A stretch of DNA of 9,219 nt from a bacterium (lineage in GTDB: Bacteria > SM23-31 > JAUVVT01), in NCBI GenBank assembly GCA_030616165.1, contig JAUWXV010000150.1, positions 1 through 9,219 of the forward strand. Reading direction: 5' to 3'. The translations under genes and the position numbers were made by a program. Below are positions 1 through 4,881 of this stretch, piece by piece. The notes under the pieces are model-generated. The model was not told where the DNA came from, searched no databases, and saw nothing but the letters and a program-made list of their open reading frames with translations. Position 1 is the stretch's first letter; each line of letters begins with the position of its first letter.

Positions 1-38
1 TAAATCCCCCTTATCAAAGGGGGAACTAAAGGGGGTTG
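1..38. repeat. C/G-tract palindromic repeat at window edge
   Basis: A run of C5 followed by two runs of G5 (about 6-10, 19-23 and 31-35) can fold in alternative hairpins, for example CCCCTT with AAGGGG around an ATCA loop. It resembles widespread dispersed repeats of this composition. The window boundary may cut it. Confidence 0.5.
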
Positions 39-75
39 TAAAATAATTAAATTTCTTTTATTATACTATCTTCTC

Positions 76-95
76 TGTTGGTGACAACACCAACA
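76..95. repeat. Perfect 8-bp hairpin TGTTGGTG/CACCAACA
   Basis: TGTTGGTG and CACCAACA pair around the loop ACAA, 29 nt past the stop of the DUF6599-like gene. Read in the direction of that gene, the T-run precedes the stem rather than following it, so it is not a canonical terminator. More likely it is a dispersed palindromic repeat. Confidence 0.6.
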
Positions 96-124
96 AAAAA
101 CTATAATTTATTTTATACGTTATA

Positions 125-1039
125 TTACTGTTGACATGACACTAGGTTATCAAGGAATTCTAATAAATATTTAATTGAATCTTCACTCCCACTTAGAATC
201 CCACCCAAATAATTATTCTTTAACATAAAAATATCAAACCTTTTTTCTGCTCTTTTCCAGGCTAAAAAATTATCATCTTCCTCAACAGATTCATTTCTTA
301 CATATTTTTTCAATGATTCTAAGGCATTTATGGCACTCTTTTCATCTGGATATTTGACTAAAAGCATCTTCTTTCCATCTTCAGTATAGTTATAAATTAT
401 CCCATCTGTATTCTTGTTCAACTGCAGAACATTTTCATCCGCTACATAATGAATACTGTTTAAAGAATATCTTCCATGAAAATATATAACATTTTTTTGG
501 TTGAATTCTGAAAAATATTTTAAAATCTCGGATTTTTCGCCCTTATTCGGTATATTTTCTTCTATAATTTTTGCAAGGGATATTATACCATTTTTTGTAG
601 CCGCATTATAAGACATTATGTTCACAAAATACTTATCCTTCCAAAATTTAATAGACCAATCTGTGGTTCTATCATCATTTCCAATCCCGGTTGTTTCGCC
701 TTTTTCTGACCGGTAAAGGCTGAATATTCCAAAGGCGTCTTCCCCTTTTCCCATATTATAGACTACCAGTTCAATATTGTTATTATCATTAAAATATTGC
801 TGGACGGCTGCTGCCTTAAAATCATATTCTAAATATATCTCTCCTTCACCATTGATAAAATCAAATATTTCCTTCCCTTTATAAAACTTGACAGGTTCTT
901 TAATAATCCAGCCCGAAAAACTTTTCGGAATTTCCGGGAACTGACCGTCATTTTCTCTGAATAAATTTAAACATATCAATATTATTAGAAGTACAAATAC
1001 AAATATTATTGTATATTTTAAGATTTTATAAAAGTTCAT
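125..1039 (-). CDS. DUF6599-like membrane-anchored protein
   Basis: This 304-residue protein has an N-terminal hydrophobic segment (about residues 9-27) after a short basic start, so it is probably anchored in the cytoplasmic membrane with the rest outside. There is no lipobox. The body carries IFDFINGEGEIYLEY (about 58-72) and MGKGEDAFGIFS (96-107), which I recognise as the hallmark segments of the DUF6599 family. The biochemical role of that family is not known to me. It is the last gene of a probable three-gene operon, starting 11 nt after the DUF362 gene ends. An upstream ATG at 1075 would add 12 residues and overlap that gene by 25 nt. I prefer 1039 because it gives a standard signal-anchor, but neither start has a strong ribosome binding site. 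The gene is very AT-rich: positions 481-540 contain 13 G+C in 60. The family call is from memory of motifs, not a search. Confidence 0.75.
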   Translation of the reverse strand: MNFYKILKYTIIFVFVLLIILICLNLFRENDGQFPEIPKSFSGWIIKEPVKFYKGKEIFDFINGEGEIYLEYDFKAAAVQQYFNDNNNIELVVYNMGKGEDAFGIFSLYRSEKGETTGIGNDDRTTDWSIKFWKDKYFVNIMSYNAATKNGIISLAKIIEENIPNKGEKSEILKYFSEFNQKNVIYFHGRYSLNSIHYVADENVLQLNKNTDGIIYNYTEDGKKMLLVKYPDEKSAINALESLKKYVRNESVEEDDNFLAWKRAEKRFDIFMLKNNYLGGILSGSEDSIKYLLEFLDNLVSCQQ

Positions 1040-1050
1040 AATTATTAATA

Positions 1051-2037
1051 TTAAGTTATATCGAATTCTATCCATTCAATCTTTTCTGGGTCGTTCACTC
1101 CGACTCCCAACTCCGCAGCAATGTCAATAAAAGATGGCTTTGGGGATATCTCTCTTTTTAGATGTTTTTCCAATATACCTTTGGCAGTATAATCCAGAGC
1201 AACAGGGTCTCTGCTCATTATGATGCTTCCTGTTCCAACATGGTCGCTTCCGAAATTCCTGATAGCGTCGCAGATTATAAGTTTTGTCTTATTCTTTATC
1301 GGTTGGACAGTATTTAAAATTGCTATATGTCTATTTAAATTATCTCCGTGTAAATTAACTGGAGAATTAATACAGCCGAAGTGATTTTTCATAGCAGTTG
1401 AAAAACCAGATAAACTCATGCGCTTGATAACCGGGATATTTATTATAACCGAACACATATCAGCAACAATTTTACAGACTTGTATTTTGTTACCGGCAAT
1501 ATCATATATTTGGGGATTAAATTTATCGGATTCATTCGTTGCACCGTGCCATTCCTCCTTAACTATACCAAAACATTTTATCCCTTTATTCGTTCTGTTA
1601 ATTTTATGATTCCCGAGTGTTAAATCGTAATCAGCCCTTTCAAATATGATAATATTCTCCGGGGGGAGTCCGGCATCTATAAGGCTGTTTGCGACTCCAT
1701 AAATAAGCTGGTAGTCGGTTTTGGTTCGTTCATAAGTTACTTTTAAACCGACAACATCATCTTTTTTTATAATTTTGTTCCATGCTTCCTGGGAAGTTAA
1801 TCCGCCGGCTAATGTCATAATTGACTGGTCAACGCCTTTCCGCACCAACTCGATATATTCACTGCCTTCTGCACTTAACAACTTTTCAGCTCTCCCAATT
1901 ACGACTCTGGATTTATTTTCGGGCACCAATGATATTATCGGGCCTTTCTTGAACAAAAAATTTGTTCCAATCAGACCAAATGAAATTGACTTTAAAAAAT
2001 TTCTTCGGTCTAAATTTTTGAATATTTTTCTTGTCAT
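1051..2037 (-). CDS. Tat-signal DUF362 domain protein
   Basis: This 328-residue protein begins with a twin-arginine leader (DRRNFLKSISFG, residues 10-21) and a hydrophobic stretch, suggesting folded export by the Tat system. The body matches DUF362: DDVVGLKV (93-100), a long central alpha/beta region, and the conserved MKNHFGCI (216-223), followed by SRDPVALDYTA (275-285). DUF362 proteins are often found with iron-sulfur domains, but this one has only five scattered cysteines (155, 188, 195, 222, 256) and no ferredoxin CxxCxxC motif. The reaction is unknown. The ATG at 2037 is chosen because GAGAGAG lies 6 nt upstream. A TTG at 2052 would add five residues but overlaps that ribosome binding site. 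The gene sits between a Tat oxidoreductase gene (68-nt gap) and the DUF6599-like gene (11-nt gap), which supports one transcript and a shared envelope-associated role. Confidence 0.87.
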   Translation of the reverse strand: MTRKIFKNLDRRNFLKSISFGLIGTNFLFKKGPIISLVPENKSRVVIGRAEKLLSAEGSEYIELVRKGVDQSIMTLAGGLTSQEAWNKIIKKDDVVGLKVTYERTKTDYQLIYGVANSLIDAGLPPENIIIFERADYDLTLGNHKINRTNKGIKCFGIVKEEWHGATNESDKFNPQIYDIAGNKIQVCKIVADMCSVIINIPVIKRMSLSGFSTAMKNHFGCINSPVNLHGDNLNRHIAILNTVQPIKNKTKLIICDAIRNFGSDHVGTGSIIMSRDPVALDYTAKGILEKHLKREISPKPSFIDIAAELGVGVNDPEKIEWIEFDIT

Positions 2038-2043
2038 ATTTTT

Positions 2044-2050
2044 CTCTCTC
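2044..2050 (-). promoter_or_regulatory. Shine-Dalgarno site deciding the DUF362 start
   Basis: The minus strand reads GAGAGAG, a 6-nt spacer, then ATG at 2037. The alternative TTG start at 2052 overlaps this purine tract, so the ATG is preferred. Confidence 0.65.
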
Positions 2051-2105
2051 AATTTGATTATCCTTTCTTACTTTATATATTAATTTAAAAAAACTTCTAA
2101 TTTTT

Positions 2106-3248
2106 TCAAAGTTTAATAATACTGTGCTGATTTGCAGATTGATGAGCAATAAGTGCAACCCTTGTCATCTCAAAAGGTTCCTCAGGTGATAAAATATGTT
2201 TTCCCTGACCGCGCAGTTCTCCAACGAAATCCGCAAACAATGACATCCCTTCTAAAAGAGCAATATTGACTGGTTTTGTTGATGAAGATATAAGTTCAAC
2301 CCTTTTCCCTGAATCTTTTATTTCTATTACACCCTCGGACCCTATTATGCGAAGACGGTCATCTCCATGAGTCGGTGCTGTTTCTGGTCGGAGATAGTCT
2401 ATATTTATCATTGCAGTTCCCTCATTACTCATCCGCAGCAAAACACCGGCATAATCCTCGAATCCCGGGTAGTCTGGATGGTCTTTATTCCCCTGAAATG
2501 CTGTTACCTTGCTAAAATTTAATCCTGTTGTATAGTGGATATAATCTATGGCATGAATACCAACCCAGGGTATCGTCCCTCCGTATGTTTCCTTTTTTTT
2601 ATAAAAATCGGGACGGCTTGCACCAAATTTATAAGATTTTTGCGCCGTCACAAGAATCGGTTCGCCAATTTTACCTTCAGCAACAGCCTTATGTATTGCC
2701 TGATAAGGTGGACTAAAACGCATATCCAGAAGAGTTGTCAGTCGGACTTTATTTTCGATTACTGTTTCCAACAACATCTTCAAGTCTGTCAAAGTAGTCG
2801 CCACTGGCTTTTCCGTAACAATGTGTATCTTCTTTTTTGCCGCCTCAATAGATGCCCTCGCATTCATATAATAAGGCAGGCAGACTCCAACAATATCAAG
2901 TTCCTCCTTTTCTAACATCTCTTCATAATTATCGTAAAGACGGGTTTCTTTGGGAAGTCTTGATACCCTTTTATTATGGTTGGCATAAGCAGCAAGTTTT
3001 ACGCCCTTCACTTTCGACAGGTCACCGATTATTGTTCCAGTATGTCCATCCGTTCCAATCATACCAATCTTCAGAATCTCATCTGAACGAAACGTTTTCC
3101 ATTTATAATTAAATTGCGAAGATTTTATCCGTTCTACCTCTGCAGTAGCCATTTTATCAAACAATGCCAGCGTCCCCAAACCTGCTGCTCCAAACCTCTT
3201 TATAAAACCACGCCGATTTATATTATTTACTATATTAATGTCGTCCAT
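2106..3248 (-). CDS. Tat-signal Gfo/Idh/MocA family oxidoreductase
   Basis: This 380-residue protein is a predicted NAD(P)-dependent oxidoreductase of the Gfo/Idh/MocA type, a family that mostly acts on sugars, inositols and related polyols. A twin-arginine leader is visible (NRRGFIKRFGAAGLG, residues 11-25). The nucleotide-binding strand is KIGMIGTDGHTG (60-71), which departs from the usual GxGxxG. The family EKP motif is intact at 146-148 (TEKPVA), and WVGIHAIDYIHY (228-239) supplies the conserved histidine and aspartate of the C-terminal alpha/beta domain. Length is normal for the family. ATG at 3248 has an excellent ribosome binding site, GAGGGG, 5 nt upstream. It is the first gene of the likely operon with the DUF362 and DUF6599-like genes. 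The substrate cannot be read from the sequence. Its upstream region is occupied by a 65-bp MITE-like repeat that ends 24 nt before the start. Confidence 0.92.
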   Translation of the reverse strand: MDDINIVNNINRRGFIKRFGAAGLGTLALFDKMATAEVERIKSSQFNYKWKTFRSDEILKIGMIGTDGHTGTIIGDLSKVKGVKLAAYANHNKRVSRLPKETRLYDNYEEMLEKEELDIVGVCLPYYMNARASIEAAKKKIHIVTEKPVATTLTDLKMLLETVIENKVRLTTLLDMRFSPPYQAIHKAVAEGKIGEPILVTAQKSYKFGASRPDFYKKKETYGGTIPWVGIHAIDYIHYTTGLNFSKVTAFQGNKDHPDYPGFEDYAGVLLRMSNEGTAMINIDYLRPETAPTHGDDRLRIIGSEGVIEIKDSGKRVELISSSTKPVNIALLEGMSLFADFVGELRGQGKHILSPEEPFEMTRVALIAHQSANQHSIIKL

Positions 3249-3253
3249 ATATA

Positions 3254-3259
3254 CCCCTC
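3254..3259 (-). promoter_or_regulatory. Shine-Dalgarno site for the 3248 start
   Basis: The minus strand reads GAGGGG, then TATAT, then ATG. This is the strongest ribosome binding site among the genes of the operon and fixes the start of the Gfo/Idh/MocA oxidoreductase. Confidence 0.8.
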
Positions 3260-3272
3260 ATTTTATGTGTAT

Positions 3273-3337
3273 GGGCGAGGCATTCAACTAAAGAGTTTTC
3301 AAAAAATTCACAGCATAGACAAAAAAATGCTTCGCCC
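3273..3337. mobile_element. 65-bp MITE-like palindromic element, copy A
   Basis: GGGCGAGGCATT at the left pairs with AATGCTTCGCCC at the right with one mismatch, enclosing a body that contains ACTAAAGAGTTTTC and CAGCATAGACAAAA. It matches copy B (4564-4628) at 59 of 65 positions without gaps. A 5-bp direct repeat TGTAT flanks it (3268-3272 and 3338-3342), possibly a target duplication. It has no coding capacity. It lies directly upstream of the 3248 start and could contribute to that gene's leader. Confidence 0.75.
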
Positions 3338-3375
3338 TGTATAAATAAAATTCGAAAAACACTTTAAATATTAAA

Positions 3376-3392
3376 AGATGATACGGCAAAAA
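3376..3392 (+). repeat. Inverted repeat bounding the hairpin cluster, left copy
   Basis: AGATGATACGGCAAAAA here recurs in inverted orientation at 3778-3794 with one mismatch (16 of 17). Together they enclose the five hairpins of this field. Confidence 0.6.
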
Positions 3393-3473
3393 GGCTAAAA
3401 TTTTTTTTTAAATCTTTAGTTCTAAAATAGAATATAATTTTAGATTAAATGAATATGAATATTTTAATTATCT

Positions 3474-3496
3474 GGTTCGATAAATCGAATCCCTAC
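3474..3496 (-). repeat. GTAGGG-type hairpin, half of pair 1
   Basis: Read on the minus strand, it starts GTAGGGATTCGA and closes with TCGAACC, with stem TTCGA/TCGAA around a 4-nt loop plus flanking pairs. Its CTAC end (3493-3496, plus strand) faces the GTAG end of the next hairpin across 19 nt. Confidence 0.7.
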
Positions 3497-3515
3497 GAAT
3501 GTTATCATTATAATT

Positions 3516-3539
3516 GTAGGGGCTTGATTTATCAAGCCC
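3516..3539 (+). repeat. GTAGGG-type hairpin, half of pair 1
   Basis: GTAGGGGCTTGAT is followed by a 2-nt loop and ATCAAGCCC, giving a 9-bp perfect stem (3520-3528 with 3531-3539). It is inverted relative to the hairpin at 3474-3496. Confidence 0.75.
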
Positions 3540-3613
3540 TTTATATTAATTTTTGCTAAATCTGCATTTACATAATTAATCCAGAAAATAGAAAATATTT
3601 TTATGTTTCGTGG

Positions 3614-3628
3614 TGCTCCAAAGGAGCA
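3614..3628. repeat. TGCTCC/GGAGCA hairpin
   Basis: A 6-bp perfect stem with an AAA loop lies between the two GTAGGG-type pairs. Its ends lack the GTAGGG sequence, so I treat it as a different repeat type. Confidence 0.5.
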
Positions 3629-3674
3629 TGAATCTTTATTCTGAAAAAAATTCAATTGTAAAATATATATTTAG

Positions 3675-3702
3675 GTAGAGACATGCCATGGCATGTCTCT
3701 AC
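3675..3702. repeat. 28-bp perfect palindrome, half of pair 2
   Basis: The half-site GTAGAGACATGCCA is followed immediately by its exact reverse complement, so all 28 bases are palindromic. It is a fully symmetric GTAG-ended member of the family and can pair in either orientation with the hairpin at 3739. Confidence 0.85.
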
Positions 3703-3738
3703 TTTAATATATTAATTTACTTTAATTCCCACTACTAT

Positions 3739-3762
3739 GTAGGGACAACCCTCGGGTTGTCC
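3739..3762 (+). repeat. GTAGGG-type hairpin, half of pair 2
   Basis: GTAGGGACAACCC, loop TC, GGGTTGTCC gives a 9-bp perfect stem (3743-3751 with 3754-3762). Its GTAG end faces the CTAC end of the 28-bp palindrome across 36 nt. Confidence 0.75.
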
Positions 3763-3777
3763 TTGTTAAATTTTCAT

Positions 3778-3794
3778 TTTTTGCCGTGTCATCT
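3778..3794 (-). repeat. Inverted repeat bounding the hairpin cluster, right copy
   Basis: On the minus strand this reads AGATGACACGGCAAAAA, matching 3376-3392 at 16 of 17 positions. Weaker similarity (AAAATTT) continues inward on both sides. Confidence 0.6.
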
Positions 3795-3843
3795 ATAAAA
3801 AATATATTAAAAATATTACCACTAAAAATTAATTTTACACAGA

Positions 3844-4368
3844 TTATATTGAAATATTTAAAATGTAAAATAATAATCCTAATATAATCCACTGAATTAT
3901 CCAGCCGATGACACATACTCCAACAGCACGTCCTGTTCCAGAGTAATCAAGAGCCTGCCTGACAGCAATTACCATTGCAATCAACATCCATACAGAAGCT
4001 GTTAATAATACAATGCCTGTTAATCCGGGAATAATTCCAAAAACACGAATTAAGCCTGGAGAACTTGAAAAACCAATCGTCCGGAGTAATTCGCCGTAGT
4101 CTGCTTTAGTCTGTGGTTCAGGGAGAATTCTTGTGCCGACAAAATAAACAATATATGACCAGGCATACCATCCAATAAGAGCAGAGACTGTTCCCATTAA
4201 AATCACGCCGATTCCTGCGCTTGAAATAATTCCAATCCCCGCTGCTAAACTTGAAAGAACAACAATCCCCATAGCTTGACCCATAGCCCCCTTATCTGCC
4301 TCAACCTCTTCATACAAACTGACATCTAACTTCGCGGCACGTATAATACGGTCTTTAAAAATATTCAT
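3844..4368 (-). CDS. Yip1-family integral membrane protein
   Basis: This 174-residue protein has a short amphipathic N-terminus (MNIFKDRIIRAAKLD, with the LYEEVEADK segment at 18-26), then about five hydrophobic segments: roughly 31-50, 52-77, 104-120, 122-137 and 147-171. The loop LLRTIGFSSSPGLIR (94-108) and the segment AVRQALDYSGTGRAV (135-149) are the patterns I recognise for bacterial YIP1 domain proteins. Bacterial members are common but functionally undefined, so I assign only a membrane location. The start is set by GAGGTG 6 nt upstream of the ATG at 4368. A GTG at 4377 lies inside that ribosome binding site and is unlikely to be used. The gene is flanked on both sides by gene-free repeat fields of more than 450 bp, so it is probably a single-gene transcript. 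Confidence 0.85.
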   Translation of the reverse strand: MNIFKDRIIRAAKLDVSLYEEVEADKGAMGQAMGIVVLSSLAAGIGIISSAGIGVILMGTVSALIGWYAWSYIVYFVGTRILPEPQTKADYGELLRTIGFSSSPGLIRVFGIIPGLTGIVLLTASVWMLIAMVIAVRQALDYSGTGRAVGVCVIGWIIQWIILGLLFYILNISI

Positions 4369-4374
4369 TTTATT

Positions 4375-4380
4375 CACCTC
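4375..4380 (-). promoter_or_regulatory. Shine-Dalgarno site deciding the Yip1 start
   Basis: The minus strand reads GAGGTG, AATAAA, ATG. The last three bases of GAGGTG form an in-frame GTG that would otherwise be taken as the start. As a ribosome binding site it points to the ATG at 4368. Confidence 0.7.
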
Positions 4381-4424
4381 AATTATTAATATTTTTTTTA
4401 ATGTTTAACCTCATTTGCCCACTT

Positions 4425-4440
4425 GAATTTCACGAAATTC
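4425..4440. promoter_or_regulatory. Inverted repeat GAATTT-N4-AAATTC, possible operator
   Basis: This perfect 6-bp inverted repeat with a 4-bp spacer lies 57 nt upstream of the Yip1 start codon. Size and place fit a dimeric repressor site, but AT-rich DNA yields such repeats by chance, so confidence is low. Confidence 0.2.
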
Positions 4441-4536
4441 TTTGCTTTTTGTAATATTTTCACCCGGTGTTTTTCGAATTTGATTTATTTTTCTTGTCGC
4501 AAACGATTGAAAAATTTGCAGGATTGTTGACAATGA

Positions 4537-4559
4537 ACCCGGTTTTGTTCCAATCGGGT
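4537..4559. repeat. ACCCGGTT/AATCGGGT hairpin
   Basis: An 8-bp stem with one G-T wobble and a 7-nt loop abuts MITE-like copy B on its left side. Confidence 0.5.
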
Positions 4560-4562
4560 GTA

Positions 4563-4629
4563 GGGGCGAAGCATTTAACTAAAGAGTTTTCGAAAAATCT
4601 GCAGCATAGACAAAAAAATGCTTCGCCCC
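4563..4629. mobile_element. 65-bp MITE-like palindromic element, copy B
   Basis: GGGGCGAAGCATTT at the left and AAATGCTTCGCCCC at the right are perfect 14-bp terminal inverted repeats. The core matches copy A (3273-3337) in the same orientation with six differences, all transitions. With the preceding GTA it begins GTAGGGGCGAA, the same end as the hairpins at 7152, 7271 and 7360, so it appears to be a longer-loop member of the same superfamily. Confidence 0.8.
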
Positions 4630-4657
4630 CACAATAATGATAATTCCGTGCAAATGA

Positions 4658-4687
4658 TCCCACAAAATAGTCTATAATATTGTCTTT
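4658..4687 (+). repeat. 30-bp dispersed direct repeat, copy 1
   Basis: This begins TCCCACAAAATAGTCTATAA and matches 7232-7261 at 28 of 30 positions in the same orientation. Both copies lie beside GTAGGG-type palindromes. Confidence 0.7.
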
Positions 4688-4751
4688 TTATTATTGTATT
4701 ATTGCACGCCTGCGCGGGAATAACAAAGGTACTAATGAAAAAAGATTTGTC

Positions 4752-4775
4752 ATTCCCCCGAGTACTCGGGGGAAT
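4752..4775. repeat. 24-bp perfect palindrome, TCATTCCC-type repeat
   Basis: ATTCCCCCGAGT is followed directly by its reverse complement. With its context (GTC before, CCAT after) it resembles the GTCATTCCC...GGGAATCC dispersed repeats seen in many bacteria. It is 107 nt past the stop of the serine hydrolase gene and could act as a transcript end, but the T-run on the minus strand comes about 9 nt after the stem, which is too far for a standard terminator. Confidence 0.7.
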
Positions 4776-4784
4776 CCATTGCTG

Positions 4785-4817
4785 GCGAAGTCCCGCTAAA
4801 GCGGATTTTACCTTCGC
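4785..4817. repeat. Nested hairpin GCGAAG...CTTCGC
   Basis: Outer arms GCGAAG and CTTCGC enclose an inner stem CCGC/GCGG with a TAAA loop. A T-run follows on the plus strand only, where no gene needs a terminator. Confidence 0.5.
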
Positions 4818-4881
4818 ACCTGCTTTTTTAATTAATTATCCTTTTTTAACATTCCCCTTATTTTTCATGATATAAATTATT

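Larger units (their letters stand above)
3249..3843. other. Gene-free repeat field between the Yip1 gene and the oxidoreductase operon
   Basis: This region of 595 bp has no credible gene. It contains one MITE-like copy (3273-3337), a 17-bp inverted repeat pair (3376-3392 and 3778-3794) and, between those, five hairpins, four of which form two head-to-head pairs. The promoter of the operon must lie here, but I could not identify it with confidence. Confidence 0.7.
4369..4881. other. Gene-free repeat field upstream of the Yip1 gene
   Basis: This region of 513 bp has no credible gene. It holds a short inverted repeat near the Yip1 start (4425-4440), a hairpin at 4537-4559, MITE-like copy B, a 30-bp dispersed repeat (4658-4687), a 24-bp perfect palindrome and a nested hairpin (4785-4817). 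No intrinsic terminator with a proper T-tract is visible for the upstream gene that ends at 4882. Confidence 0.7.

Noticed and set aside
76-95. Rho-independent terminator for the DUF6599-like gene
   Set aside because: The stem is good but the T-run precedes it in the direction of transcription, and no T-tract follows.
3260-3290. TTGAAT-N16-TAAAAT promoter before the 3248 start
   Set aside because: The -10 would directly abut the Shine-Dalgarno site, placing the transcript start inside or after it.
3268-3342. TGTAT target-site duplication as proof of transposition of copy A
   Set aside because: Copy B has no matching direct repeat at its edges and the exact element ends are uncertain, so five matching bases are not enough to claim a duplication.
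3464-3655. 63-residue minus-strand open frame in the repeat field
   Set aside because: It runs through three hairpin repeats, has no ribosome binding site and its product has no recognisable domain. It is open by chance.
3474-3762. CRISPR array
   Set aside because: The repeated units are palindromes with differing cores, not identical direct repeats with uniform spacers, and there are no cas genes in the window.
4460-4663. 67-residue minus-strand open frame
   Set aside because: It crosses the whole of MITE-like copy B and a neighbouring hairpin, and its cysteine-rich product reads as translated repeat.
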